Both the position numbers and the translations under genes were made by a program. The notes beneath the pieces were generated by a model. It did not search any database, was not told where the DNA came from, and saw only the letters and a program-made list of their open reading frames with translations. From Polytrichum commune (Eukaryota; Streptophyta; Polytrichopsida; Polytrichales; Polytrichaceae), in contig OX485803.1 of assembly GCA_950295325.1 (NCBI GenBank), positions 13,766,001 through 13,830,000 of the forward strand: DNA of 64,000 nucleotides, written 5' to 3'. This document shows, one piece after another, positions 32,594 through 46,100 of this stretch; positions within the stretch are counted from its first letter, which is position 1; each line of letters begins with the position of its first letter.

Positions 32594-33091
32594 GGGCCAC
32601 TTCACACACGAGACTGAGAGCCCGCGACCATTACACTGCAAGCACTCTCATTGGTGGAAAAGGCGGACTTGGTCCAAGTTCGCTTCAGACTACGCTTGAG
32701 GGACCAACGGAGCATGTGAATGCAAGATGGATGTAAAGTCTACATGGATTTCTACATGGCATCGATGAATCATGTTTCATGGTCACTTGGATTATTTTCA
32801 AAAACCGCCTCTTGCAAGTAAGCCTAACAACAAAACCAGGAGACCATGGCACTCTGAACACTTACAACTGTTGATTTATTCTGATTTATCATGCGTGAGG
32901 ACCCGCATTAATAAATTTCATTGACATGGCATTTGGTTGAGGCCCCAGTCACACATGACTTCACACTACACTTGAGGATCCGTGACGACACTACATGATT
33001 TTGGAGGTGTGTTGGGACGGCCTTTGGATACTTTCTTTTGGGCTCTCACAATTTCACAATCACAGCTCTTGGCTCGTTTGTGAAGCGGCCC
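32594..33091 (+). mobile_element. MITE class A upstream of CLPP3
   Basis: A 498 bp element from GGGCCACTTCACACACGAG to gtttgtgaagcggccc. The right flank is TTA, the left GTA, so one TSD base has changed. It lies about 320 bp upstream of the CLPP3 start codon. Confidence 0.9.
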
Positions 33092-33094
33092 TTA

Positions 33095-36000
33095 GTTAAT
33101 TCTTGGCCCAATTCGCAGTAAAGCTAAGCACTGTTCATGGAGAGTTACCAAACATTGCCACATGTCGTTAATTTTTTGTTTAGGTTTTATTTATTTTTAT
33201 CTCTAACCGGACCCTATCATTCCTTCGTTAGACTCTGCATATATTATTCGAATTTAAGATAGAGTATAGCCTTAAGAGGCTTAGTAATGTTAGGTGTATT
33301 TAGGGCTATGCCACAATATTATTGAGGGGCAACGTTTCTTGACACCTACTAAGGGGAGGGTGAAAACGTTCGGAAATATTTGTAATCCCATGGATAATTA
33401 TTCATATGTTAAAAAGGGTCACTTAAACTCAAGGCTTGAACCCATATCTCATGAAAACTCCAAGCTTAAGCCATGTAGCGTCGAACTAGTATGTAGTTTG
33501 ATGATATCTTGGCGCTTCATTTCTTGTGCACCCTGCCATTTATGGTCCACGCAATCAGAGGGAGGTCTAGATGAACCTAGTATATTTTATAACCTATCAT
33601 TTGGGACCTAGGGCCTTGCCCTTGGATTGAATAGGTGTGTGTTGGCATGTGTGCGCATGTTCAAGGTGTTCACCTTTGAAAGGAGGCACAAGGCTTTGAG
33701 GAGCATTTTGTTCTTGTGATGCTCATTGGGATTACATATAGGCATAGACCGACTTGACGATGAAGCAACATCATAGTTCATGCCAACGGCACTTTTGGAG
33801 TCATCTCTTCTCCTCTTGTTTAGTTGTGCCATAATATTACAAAGGGTAAAGTTGTGACACCTACCAAGGGGAGGGCATTTTAAAAAAAAAAATAATGTAC
33901 ATCCATGGCTTGTTAATTCTAGCCAACCAAATGACCCCTTAATTGCGGCCAACGACTTCAAGCCTATAGGGGCATATTTTAGTTGAGCTTTCAACATGTC
34001 AATCTCTACTATGTATGGATTTGGTAAGTTTCCATATGTTGAGTCAAACTAAGTCGCATGTTCCATCTCCCCCCCCCCCCCACCCCTCTCGATAGGTGCC
34101 ATGAACCTAGATTTATTACTAAGCCCTTACATACATTTATGTGGGCTCATCCATAACATTTGACTTGTCCCGTTCCATTGGGATGATCCTACACCCATAG
34201 ATTCAAAGAAAATTTTGGGATGGGCAAGTTGGATGGATAATGATACATGTTTTGTTTCCGCAACCAACTCATTCCAAAACATGGTTGGCAAAATATCATG
34301 GATGGATTCACTGACACAACCCTTGTCTTCCAAAATTGACATGAGGAATTGACATTCATATAACTCCAACAAGGTTGGCAAGGGGAGAGTGACATGGGCC
34401 ACAACTTGACGAGATGCTAGCAACACTAAATAGTCATATTAGTGTGGTTGGAAGATTAGCATGGAAACAAATACCATGGACCATACTACATTTTCTAATC
34501 AAGATGGAATTAATGTGGGTCCAAGAGCCCAGGTCTTCCCCAAATCCTTGTGCAAACTTCCAACCAACACATTGAATCAGTTATAGGACAAAAGTAGCCC
34601 AAATAAAATAATCACCCATGTTGATTTTTATATGATTAATCAACGGGGTGCACACTAAATTTCTACTATAATTTTAGCATGGGTTGGAAACTAATGTGGC
34701 CTCTCATTCATTTATGTTGAAACCCTAACTCCCATAAGTTTGTGACTTTAAAGATCATTATTATGTCAAATTATCTAGTGGCATGAAAGAGCCGTTTGTG
34801 CAACAATATTGAAAGAGACCGATTTGATAAGTACGAGGTCTTTGTGGTACATGGTGATAAAGAAAGGGTAATGCATGGAAGCTAATTGGGAGAACGCCCA
34901 GAGCTTGACTGGATACTTGTGAACATATAATATATCCAATTTTCCATGTTACTCAATAGGTAAGCCAAGTAATTCCTTGACTCTTCAAACTCAATTCCAA
35001 TGGAATTGAAACCAACCATTGGATGTTCCTTGTTTTGTATGCACTCCAAAAATATATTTCTTTCAACGTGAGATAGTAACACTTGACCCATGGCTTAGGT
35101 TCGTCAACACGACTTGGGTTTACTATTGAGCCTTGGTTCATGTATGCTAAATCTTAGATAAAATCTCAATTAATACATTGATGACCTAACTGCATTTGTC
35201 ATATAAAATTTCACGTGGAAATGAGATGAAATTGATTTTGGAGTGTGGGAAGTCAAAAGGTTGACGAGATTGAAAGTACATTAGGATAGTTCAAACCGAC
35301 TAATTCTCTAGAGTGGTAGTGTGGTAACCTTTGTGAGATAGAGACTATTGTCGACTCCATGATTTGATTGAAAGAAAGATTTGAAGCTCCCTAACACTAC
35401 ATTCTCAAATATTGATGGAAACTATCTCTTATGGGGTAGTATAAGAGACATTCCAGCACAAAGTGTGCCTCATTTTTAAGTTGCATTATAGGAGCAAAAG
35501 TAACAGAAGGCCTTGGCACATGGTGCTAAAAGGGGTTGCTTTGGGCCCTGCCATAGTGGCAGTTGCTACCCTAGATGCACTTGCCGCAGGGCTCGGGTCA
35601 GCAAGGCCAAGGTTGCAGCAGACATCGCATGGGTAGTAGTTGCACGGTGACGGGCCCTTTCCAAAATGCAGACTACTAGTACATCCGGGTGGCAAGGAAA
35701 CTGTGGAGACCACTCTCGATGTGGGGCCCACTACAACGACGCTTCCTTAATCCCATCAGCCCTTTGCTCATGTGTCAAGTCTTATAATCTACTATCTCTT
35801 GAGATAGAAATAATTGACCACTATCCAATTTCAATTGCAAATCTATGATTCGCGATGTGATAAGCAATGATGATCTTGCGTTGTGGTGGTATCGATAAAA
35901 GAGTTGCTTGAAGTGCTCAAAGTGTTTACCTATGTAGTGTGTGTTTTTTCTTCTAGGCTTGGTGATGTGGCCCCACAGATTGTCAACAATGTGGCCTTAC

Positions 36001-36366
36001 ATACATCTGGCAATACCTAACAACACCAACATGTCACAAATTAACTCTCACTTCAGACTGCATTAACTTCCTTACAAAACCGACACCATCATGTCCAAGT
36101 TAGTAATTATGCATCCCTATCCACCGGCTTTGTGTCAACTGTCAATAATCATCTCTAACCTCGCTGTGCATTAACTTAAATCCTAGATTTATATACTGAC
36201 ATCATCTACTTAAAGCTTGAGTAAGATAATCATTTACATCAAAAGTATGCTAAATTGTGCAAAGAACATGACATCAGTCAAGACCCAAAGTAATCAACGT
36301 AATGTGAAAAGTTTCCAATTTGTAGAGACAACAAACCGCTAAAATGTTTGATCAAGGTAGATGTGC
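33095..36366. other. Gene-free sequence with weak repeats
   Basis: No supportable gene. Segments 33305-33360 and 33825-33880 are diverged direct repeats (tgccacaatatta, gacacctactaaggggaggg). A 13 C homopolymer lies at 34069-34081. A 99-residue minus-strand frame at 34127-34426 starts with ATG but resembles nothing known. Near 35400 a phrase reading like a Copia gag start occurs without any surrounding frame. A GC-richer patch at 35500-35745 has scattered palindromes such as CTGCCA-tag-TGGCAG. Confidence 0.45.
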
Positions 36367-36369
36367 TTA

Positions 36370-36842
36370 GGGCCACTTCACACACAAGCCAAGAGCCGTG
36401 ACCATGAAATTGTGAGAGCCCAAAAGAAAGTGTCCAAAGGCCATACCAAGACACTTCCAAAATCATGTATTGTGGTCACGGATCCTCAAGTGTAGTGTGA
36501 AGTCACATGCAACCGTGCCGTCAACGAAGTGTTGTTTCAATGTATTTCTATTCATGCAAGTCCTCACATATGATAAAATAGAATAAATTAACGGTTGGGA
36601 GCGTTTGGAGTGCCATGGTCTCCCGGTTTTGTGTTAGGACTACCTCTAAGAGGTGATTTTTGAAAATAATATAAGTGACTATGAAACACGATTCATTAGA
36701 TGCCATGTAGTAATTCATGTAGACTTTACATCCATCTTGCATTCACATACTCTGTTGGTCCCTCAAGCATAGTGTCAAGTGAACTTGGCCTGGCTCCGCC
36801 TTGTCCACCAACAAGAGTGTTTGAAGTGTAACATTCACATGT
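36370..36842 (-). mobile_element. MITE class A, inverted, right end lost
   Basis: It begins GGGCCACTTCACACAC after TTA (36367-36369) and runs through all internal blocks in inverted order to ttgaagtgtaac, then loses the terminal 25 bp or so, where the next element starts. Confidence 0.85.
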
Positions 36843-36847
36843 TCTTA

Positions 36848-37437
36848 TGGCCACTTCACACACAAGGTTGAAGGCCCTTGATCATGGTAATGTAAGAGCT
36901 CTCATTGGTCGAAAAGGCGGAGAACGTCCAAGTTCACTTCACACTAGGAGGTGAAGGCCTAAAGGCCCAAAGAAAAGTTCATGGATGAAAAGTCTACATG
37001 GGGTTCTACATGGTTGGTTGTGGATAAGGGTGCATGGTCTACCGGAATTTGCATCAGACCCACCTCCAAGAGGTGGGCTTGACGCAAATTGTGGGAGACC
37101 ATGATTTTTTTAATATTTTTTCCAGCAAGACAGATTTAAGGACAGACGGCATGGTAGATTCCATAATAGATTCCAGGACAAACAAACACCACCAAGTAAT
37201 TATCTTAAATTGATAAACTTGGAGACATATTATATTAAAACAAATCCTCCCCTCTTTTTCCGCCAACAAAATATGCAATGGTCCCACAACATGGTTCATT
37301 CTCACTTCACACTATGCTTGAGGGCCCAAGACTACATAAAATGGCTTTCCCAAAACCCATGGTACAGCTTTTGGATGAGAGTCAAGGGTCCTCACCATTA
37401 CAAGGTCACGGCTCTTGGCTCATGTGTGAAGTGGCCC
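36848..37437 (+). mobile_element. MITE class B, full length
   Basis: A 590 bp element from TGGCCACTTCACACAC to gtgtgaagtggccc with TTA on each side (36845-36847, 37438-37440). It closely matches 24756-25334. It abuts the truncated end of the class A copy at 36842, so it may have inserted in or beside that element. Confidence 0.92.
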
Positions 37438-37479
37438 TTAATTAGGTTACCTATCCTAACAAGACAAGTATGTTTGAGT

Positions 37480-37810
37480 GACCAATATGTGGTTAGAATT
37501 TGTACAAGAACATAGATTCAAAATACATGTGTCTGAAAAATATTAGACTATGACATCAAATTGTGATAATCATTTTAAGTTCAATAGCCAACATAATTGT
37601 AGAGCATATATGAACATCTAACGGGCACAAGATATTCACTTCGATATTGAATATGATATTCACACGAGCTTAAAAAATTATGTGGAAAGTAGCTATGGCC
37701 TCAATTTGGATTTGCTAACCAGCGTGCACTAATCAAGTGTTTCACATCATAGGAGAAGTGGGCTAGTAAAGAAATAATTAAAAAAAAACCCATTTAAGAC
37801 CCATCTACCA
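37480..37810 (+). repeat. Dispersed repeat pair, copy 1
   Basis: This resembles 60660-60995 in the same orientation. Shared phrases include cctcaatttggatttgctaa, agagaagtgggtta-like and ttcacttcgatattgaatat-like sequence. No ends are defined; it may be an old transposon fragment. Confidence 0.65.
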
Positions 37811-38245
37811 TATCTAAATATTCTCTTCCTAGTGTTGTTCCAGAGGGATTTCTAAGGTTGGAACATGAAGGGCTAGTTCATATGGGATCCCAAGTTCCAA
37901 GTCCCACTCATGTTAGCAAGTCCTAACATGGAGGTAACATCCCAACTTTTGAGCCTCAAGAAACCATTAAAATACGGTTGATTGTCATTAATGTCAAATC
38001 TTGATTATTCTATGCCAATTTTTTTGTGGGACTTATGTTGAGGGTTGAATCTAGCTTTTTCCTTGGCCCAACTCTCAACACAAGTCCCAAGCCTCACCTC
38101 CAAAAAGCGTTGCCATATAGGCATCTATGTCACACTTGTGACTAGGACTTGGGACCCCATGTGAAGTGGTAAGTCCCAACTTCCATGCTTTCAAAGGTTG
38201 AGATTGCACGGATTGACCTCGAGTAACTTGGGACTTGTGTGAACC

Positions 38246-39372
38246 GGCCCTTCATGCGCGAGATTGAGAGCCCGTGACCATTACACTTGAAGCACTCTCA
38301 TTGGTGGAAAACGCAGAGTTGGTCCAAGTTCGCTTCACACCATGCTTGAGGGATCGATGGAGCATGTGAATGCAGAGGTGGATGTAAAGTCTACATGGAT
38401 TCCTACATGGCATCGAATGGATCATGTTTCATGGTCACTTGGATTATTTTTTAAAAACCACCTCTTGGAGGGAGACCTAACACACAATCAGGAGACCATG
38501 GCACTTTGAACACTCACAACCATCAATTTATTCTACTTTGTCATGTGTGAGGACCCACAAGAATGAAATTTCATTGCAATAGCATTTGGTCGAGGGCCCA
38601 ATCACATTTGACTTCATATAAGGGTCTGTGACCACAGTAATGATTTTGGAGATGTCTTGGGATGGCCTCTGGACACTTTCTTTTGGGCTCTCACAATTTC
38701 ATGGTCATGGCTCATTGTGCATCATAGGCCACCCATACAACCACCCCCCACTAGAAGCCCCTACACCATAACTCACCATACAATTCATAGAATTTACATA
38801 TTGCAACCATAGATTTGTTGCAAAGACCCTCGATAGGAAAACTACAAAATATCAATTGTTCATCAACAACATCACAACAAGAGGATGGAATGTAGCCCTA
38901 CTCATGGTCTTAGTTGGATGTGCAAGAGCCACAACACACATCCCATCAATGAAAAACTTGGAAACAAAACTTAAACTCATTGTTATGAAAGTCAAGAGTA
39001 CATTCAAATATATCAACATAATCGCCACACAATATGCACATTCTATACTAGTCCATAAACAAAGACTAGAGAACCGACAACATGACACAAACCTCCAAAA
39101 CTTGGCATAAAGTTAATTTTCACTATACCATACTCTCTAAATGATGTTACGTTCTCGGATGATTTCTACTAATAACGGTTATATGTTACCGGTTACTGTT
39201 AATGTTTATTAGTTATTAAATGTAGTGTCTACTCCCTGTAAATGATGAAGTAGTTTCATATCTAACATCATTATCCTTTAGGACGAACAAACACTCTATT
39301 CACTCTGGCCTCCTTCGGAGACACGAGTCCTTCTTCTTGGTCATGGCTCTTGGCTCGTGTGTGAAGTGGCCC
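38246..39372 (+). mobile_element. MITE class A split by a LINE insertion
   Basis: The left part (38246-38713) runs from a decayed left TIR to tggtcatggctc. The right part resumes at 39338 with the same 12 bases and ends ctcgtgtgtgaagtggccc at 39372, followed by TAA. The 624 bp between is foreign. Confidence 0.85.
38714..39337 (+). mobile_element. 5'-truncated LINE fragment with 12 bp TSD
   Basis: The insert is flanked by identical copies of TGGTCATGGCTC (38702-38713 and 39338-39349), an exact duplication of the MITE target, as made by target-primed reverse transcription. The frame at about 38815-39110 reads RKTTKYQLFINNITTRGWNV, ALLMVLVGCARATTHIPS and KYINIIATQYAHSILVHKQR, which resembles the region C-terminal to reverse transcriptase in several non-LTR families (K-x-x-KY ... 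GW-x-V ... VVG-x-RG). It ends without poly-A; the tail is a short cttcttctt run. Confidence 0.7.
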
Positions 39373-39375
39373 TAA

Positions 39376-40113
39376 TAAGACGCTCACTAATTGCACAAGT
39401 GAGCTAGGCGCAAACGACGACATATCATAATCAATTAGGGACCTCGTACGACCCCAGGACCTCATTTGGGACCCGACTTCCTCTCTCTTTCTCTCTCCCG
39501 TGCCCCGCTCTCTCTCTTTCCCCCTTCTCTCTCTTTCTCGGCTTCCCTCCAAGAAGGGCGAGAAACATTCGTGTCTACTTTCTTTTGTTGCATAACTTCG
39601 GAATTGGGAACCCTAAGTGGCGCTCAGCACAGTCTCTCTCTCTTTGCTGTTCCACTCATTTTTTCTCTTCGAGCCTGTTGCCGAACGGTCTCGTGTACCT
39701 GCCCTCTCGTATGCGTGTATTGAGATCAATATGACAGCTGCTCGTGCGTTCGTGCAGAAATCTATTATTGTTTCGGTAAGTAGCTCGTCATACTGTGTCG
39801 TGCAGCTTCGTTCTCTTTGTGTTTATATATGGGTACAGAAATTTAGAGAGAGAGAGAGAGAGAATCTCTTGCGGACGTCGACAATTTCTTCCAATTTTCT
39901 GCGCAACAATGGTTTCAGAGCGCGTAATGGCTCCTCACCTCTCGAAGTCGAATTTTAGTTTGGGAGTCCACAGAAGCTCGTTCGTTGTAATTTTTTAAAT
40001 TTAGTTTTTTCGGCGGAACTATGATATTGCAACGAGGACTCTAAGAGGTTCATTACGCTATGTTTTTTCTACGCAAGCAGAGAAGGCGGTGAGTGAGAAG
40101 GGAGGAAGTAGAG
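39376..40113 (+). promoter_or_regulatory. HEN2 promoter and 5' UTR region
   Basis: CT-rich DNA at 39479-39541 and a GA run at 39847-39863 lie upstream of HEN2. A plausible leader exon ends at a donor (GTTTCG/gtaagt) at 39775 and resumes after gcaagcag at 40081. That leader would carry a short upstream ORF starting ATG at 39731 that would stop soon after the splice. No TATA box was identified with confidence. Confidence 0.45.
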
Positions 40114-43100
40114 ATGGCGGGCGTGGTGGAAACTGGGAATAATGATACGGCGAAAAGGAAGGTTTCTGAGACAGTTATTAATGGTGCAGCAGCTCAAGAC
40201 ACTCCGGAAGAAGCTCCGGACGCCAAGCGACGCAGTATAATTCGATCTTGTGTTCACGAGGTTGCTCTTCCTCCAGGTTAAGCGCTTCCTCTATTCAATA
40301 AGAGTTCTCATCACTTGCAACCGATCCTTATACTTTCATCATGTTTTCTGGATTCCTCGTTATTGTCCTCTGTACATTTGCTTGTTGTATACAAGCACTC
40401 TGCCTAATAATTAAGCAAATGCAGCAATTTTTATGCATTGGTTGTGAGGGTTGAGACCAGTGTTGGACTGGTATTGTCTTTTCTTGATACCATTTGGGTA
40501 TCTATAATGAGGATTTTCCATTTTTTGGTACCAGTAGGATATGGGTACTAGTGGGGTTTATTTTTTCTTCTTTTAATAATAAATTTATTTATTCATTCCT
40601 TCATACCTAGGTAAAATCACCCTAGTATGAATATGGTTTAGAATGGCATTGATTGAAACAATAACTTGGGTATACAAAGATTCTCTCACCTTCAGATACC
40701 CACCAAAGATTAATATTTGCCTGCTATTATAATTTGATACCAGTCAGGTAGATTCTTTGACACCGTTGTCGATTATTGATACCATGTATTCACCTATATA
40801 CCAATATAATATGAGGTTTTTAGGTTTCCGAATAAGGTAGTAGATAATTCTATGAGCTCAGATTAACATTCATCTGTGATGAACCATCAGGCTGAAGTTT
40901 AGTGTCCACGATATTGCTCTTCCTGCAGGCTAGCTCTTCCTCCATATAATAATAGTTCTCAGTACTTACGACTGATTCTCATACATTCATCAAATTTTCT
41001 AGATTCCTGGTTACTGTCTTTTGAACAAGCACTCTCACTATCAATTAGGCAAATACAGCAATTTCATTGCATTGATTGTGAGGGTTCAGACTCAAGCCGA
41101 TGATTCTTATTGCTACGATTTCTTGGGATTGTAAACAATTATAATATTGAGTTTTAGGTTTCTGAATAAGGTAGTAGAGAAATCTATTAACTCCAATTTA
41201 CGTTCAATCTATGATGAATCACCGAGCTGAAGTTTAGTGCCCACGAGGTTGCTTTTCCTCCAGGTTAGCGGTCCATTTAATAAGAGTAGTAACTACTTAC
41301 AACTGATCCTCTTTCATCATATTTTTTAGAGTCCTGGTTTCTGTCTTCTGTACATTGCTTGTTTTACAAGCACTCTCACTAATAATTAGGCCAAAAGCTC
41401 TGTGCAATTTCTATGCAGTGGTTGTGAGTGTTCAGACTCAAGTCTACCATTTTAATCCTATGAAGATCTCTTGGACTGTATAGATTTATAATATGAGGTT
41501 TTTCAGGTTTTCGAGTAAGGTAGTAGAGAATTCTATGAGCTTATATTTACATTCATCTGTGAACCACTGGGCTGAATTTTTGGTGTTTCTGAACTGGCAA
41601 TTATCACATAAATAATAATATCTTGCTCCCATGACCCAGTGTGAGGAGATCAACATCAAGTATTTCTGTTGTGGGAAGAGTGTGTTGTCCAGGGTCCTAA
41701 CATTGGTCATCAGAAGAGTGTGATCATGTGCTGTTTGGTCTGTTTCAATCCATTGTTTTGAATATGTTTATCCCTCCCTTTCTAGCAAAGTGTTAAAAGT
41801 CTTTGGAGTTGGAAGGAGAATATATGTGTCTGCAATTTGAGAGTCCAGGCTGAATTTGCTTTCTATATATTGATTGTGGCTAGCAGACTTTGTCTCACAG
41901 CATCAATGTAGGTCATGCACATGCTCTCACTCAACTATGTCTGATTACTTTAGTTTGCAATATGAGAGGCTGTTGATAGGGCTCTTAGCTAGAGCAACTT
42001 TTAGATCAGAGGGGGTGCCGCTTCGCTGTCCTGCATTCTTTTAGAGGATTTGAAGTATATTAGAAAGACTGGATTCATGAATTTCTTCTGTTGTTTATAG
42101 AATTTCGGTCTTAATGCAGATTTGTTTCCTCTAGGAGCTCACTCCATTCCATGAATGTGTCAGGCTCAGAACAAGACATTCTGCACGTTGTCTTGATATA
42201 AAATTGACCTTAACCAGGACTAAGTCAGTTGTTAGGATGTATTATGAAGGTGTTAATCTGAATTACAAATATTCTTAGTTCAACCATGCAGAGCAATTAG
42301 TGCAAAAACTGTATGGTTGTTATTATTGTGATGAAGACCAAGTTTCACATGGATTTGAAACTTTCTCCAATATTTAGGGCTTGTGAATGAGGCAAATGGT
42401 ATCTGCAAAGCGAATCTATCATTTCACGTGTTTTTATAATTTTCTCGAATGAATGATAAATTTATAATATCTGTTAAGATACTCTTTGGGGTAAACTCTG
42501 AATGTGCAGTGTCTGGCTGGTGGCTAAAAGCATGCTGGAGGCCTACAGCTGACCTTTTCAAAGCTCTATTCATTCTGCTATGGCACATGGAACTGGTAAC
42601 ACCATGTGTCAAGTTGTTTGTTTGAGTCTATGTGCTTAGCTTTTCAAAACCACCTGATATGAACTCACTTGTTTCGGGTAGATACAGAGTAATGTTGGTT
42701 ATGGGGATGTTCTTGGGAATTTCTTTTTCTTCCTGACTCTACTTACTACCTGTGAATTCATCCTGTATAATTTCTGTATCAAGGAGTTGCTCACTTCTTT
42801 GCAAGTTGCCATCTCAAGCATTATCTCTGTCCATGTGTACCTAGGGTTGGAGAAAAGGGTCCTCACAACTTGTTGTCTCTGTTCAGTGTGTTATTTATAT
42901 GCCAGAGCCTCACATTGCTTTTGTTTTGGTTACTAGTTTCTGATTGTTTTTTTCAAAACAATGTTTAAATTCTATTGTATGTTGGTCTGATTCTGCTGTG
43001 AGCATTTTGTTGTTTTGCTTCAGGATTCACTCCCACCATAGATGAAGCAATTCATGGTACAATTGACAATCCCATCTACAAAGGTCCAAGAGCAAAGAAC

Positions 43101-46100
43101 TATCCTTTTACCCTCGACCCTTTCCAGGAGATTAGTGTGGCTTGTTTGGAAAGAAATGAATCAGTTCTGGTGTCTGCACATACATCTGCAGGAAAAACAG
43201 CAGTTGCAGAGTATGCTATTGCAATGGCCTTCCGGGACAAGCAGAGGGTGATATACACCTCTCCTTTGAAGGCACTGAGCAACCAGAAATATAGAGAACT
43301 CAGTGAGGAGTTTAGTGATGTGGGCCTTATGACTGGAGATGTGACTATTGCGCCAAACGCATCTTGCATTGTGATGACGACAGAAATTCTCAGAGGAATG
43401 TTGTACAGGGGCTCTGAAGTTTTGAGAGAGGTGGCATGGGTTATCTTTGATGAGATTCACTACATGCGTGATCGTGAGCGTGGGGTTGTTTGGGAGGAGA
43501 GCATAATTTTTCTTCCCCCTGAAATCAAGATGGTGTTTCTCTCAGCTACAATGTCAAATGCCACAGAGTTTGCTGAATGGATATGTTATTTGCACACACA
43601 GCCATGTCATGTGGTTTACACAGATTTTCGTCCCACCCCTTTGCAGCACTATGCTTTTCCTGTGGGTGGCTCTGGTTTATATCTGGTTGTAGATGAGAAA
43701 GGTGAATTCAAGGAGGAGAGTTTTGCCAAGTTGAAGGGAACTCTTGAAAAGAAGGAAGTTGGGGGAAATGAAATTGATTCTCCTGGTACACGTGGGGGAA
43801 GAGGAGGAAGAGGGGGCCGTGGGCGTGGAGGTGGTGGAAGGGGTAGAGGAGATAAAGGAGGTGGTAGTGCAGGTCAGGATATTTACAAAATTGTCAAGGT
43901 ATACTTCCTTTCTCTGTTTGTGCAGTGTATCCAAGTAAGTAGTTTACAAGTGTTCAACTTATCATTACAGTCAGATCCATTCAACCTGAATACCTCATTG
44001 TTTTCACTGATCCATTTCCCATGATAAAAGGACTTACTACAGGATTTTGTGCATGTCATCGTTATACCACCGTCCATCTTTTACCTGCAAAATATACATA
44101 AGTTCTTAGGCCTCCAGCATATGCTGTAAAGCATCAATGCGGCTTACCTTTTTTGATGGGACAAGAAAATTTATATGTTTTTTGTTTTGTAGATGATTAT
44201 GGAAAAAAAGTTTCAGCCAGTTATTGTCTTCAGTTTCAGTAGACGTGAATGCGAACAATATGCCACCTCCATGGCAAAGCTTGACTTCAACACAGATGAG
44301 GAGAAGGAGACTGTTGAAGACATTTTCAAGAAAGCTATTGAAGTTCTGAGTGAGGAGGATCGAAGTCTTCCTGCCATTGACCTCATATTGCCACTTTTAA
44401 AACGAGGAATAGGTGTTCATCATTCGGGCTTGCTCCCAATATTGAAAGAAGTCATTGAGCTTTTATTCCAGGAAGGCCTGTGTAAGGCGCTCTTTGCTAC
44501 AGAAACGGTATGCTTTTCTCTGTTTCTATAAAACTAGTCCAAGTTGAAAACCCCTCAATTTGTCAGCTACTTTGCGTTCTTTGCAGTGACAAACTACAGG
44601 TTTGCTTCGCTATTGATTGTCTTCCTGGATGGATATATCAATTATTTGGTCTTAATCTGGTTTAACCAAATATTTTGTAGATAAGTTCTGAGCTGTCTTA
44701 TCTTCATGCAAGTCCTTTTCATCTCTTTTGCTAATATCAAGCATGCCATTGCTCTTGCTGCAGTTTGCTATGGGTTTGAATATGCCTGCAAAGACAGTTG
44801 TGTTCACCAATGTTCGTAAATGGGACGGACAGAGCCACCGCTGGATGTCATCTGGAGAGTATATTCAGGTGAGAATATGCCTTTAAGTATGAAGAGCAAA
44901 TTGAACAAGGCAGGCTATTTATCTACAGAAAAGACTGTACAAGGATCCTAGTGTGATCTACTTGGGTATTACATTAAGGTGACATGTTCATGAATACCAT
45001 CTCAAGGGTCCGAATATAAAGGGTCATATTCATTTGCATGAAGGTTTTGCAGAACTTGATTAGTTTCTTAGTACTTCATTTTCTCACCTACCTTGTATTG
45101 TAAGTATATAGGTTTTACATCAATGATTTAAGGGTGTGGTGTTCTTGTTGTATTGGGGCAGATGAGTGGAAGAGCAGGACGAAGAGGGAAGGATTTACGT
45201 GGAATCTGCATTATAATGATCGACAGTCAGGTTAAACTGCCTTTTTTCATAATTATATTTGTAGTTATCCCAGGGGCTATGATTGCTGATTTGAATGAAC
45301 TGGCTTGAAGCATTAACACTTTGACAGAGTGATGTTTCATCCTGGTGTCCTTCACCATTATGGCCTGCTCAAGTGTCTAGTTGTTAGTAATCAATTCTGC
45401 ATCTTAGCTTTGTTGGCTTTTGTTTATGTTTTGGGCCTGTATATTTTCAACATTTATCTGCAATGAATTGTCATAGGACATCACAGCTAATTGCAATGAA
45501 ATGCTGAAAGAAACTGAACAAGTTAGTCAGGAGCTGGCTTATGTAGGTTTTCCTGGTGTGACTGGCGCCTGTTCTTCCTATTTTCTAGTTACTTTTTAAA
45601 AATCAATTATCAATTTGTTGAGCAAGTGTCCACTCTTTCTATCTGCATTTTTCTCTTGACTAAGCTTCTGGTGTCTAAATACCCTCTTCCAATATTGGCA
45701 CAAGTGAAGTCGTCTTGATGTCATTTACAGATCTTCATATTGCTTCTGAAACTTATCAGGATGTTCTGAAACTGATGCAGATGGAAATGAAGACGTGCCA
45801 AGAGATGATTCAGGGTGCTGCAGCTCCTCTTGTTAGCACATTCAGATTAAGCTATTACTCTCTTCTGAACTTAATGAGTCGTGCTGAGGGCCACGATTCT
45901 GAACATGTCATTCGACATTCTTTTCACCAATTTCAGCATGACAAGGTGATTTCAGCCAATCAGCTTACTTCTTATTAATAGGTTGCAGAATCCTGTTAGA
46001 AGATTCAGTTTACTGAGGATGTTTTTTTCTTTCCTCCTTCTGTAGACACTTGTGTTTATGACAATGCCTGTTTTGATAGTTTTGCATTTGTGGACTGGAA

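Noticed and set aside
35486-35745. A third hairpin-array insertion
   Set aside because: Palindromes such as CTGCCA-tag-TGGCAG occur, but they are sparse and no flanking direct repeat was found.
38856-39110. A host gene for the 84-residue ORF
   Set aside because: The insert has a clear TSD and a LINE-like C-terminal sequence, so it belongs to the inserted fragment.
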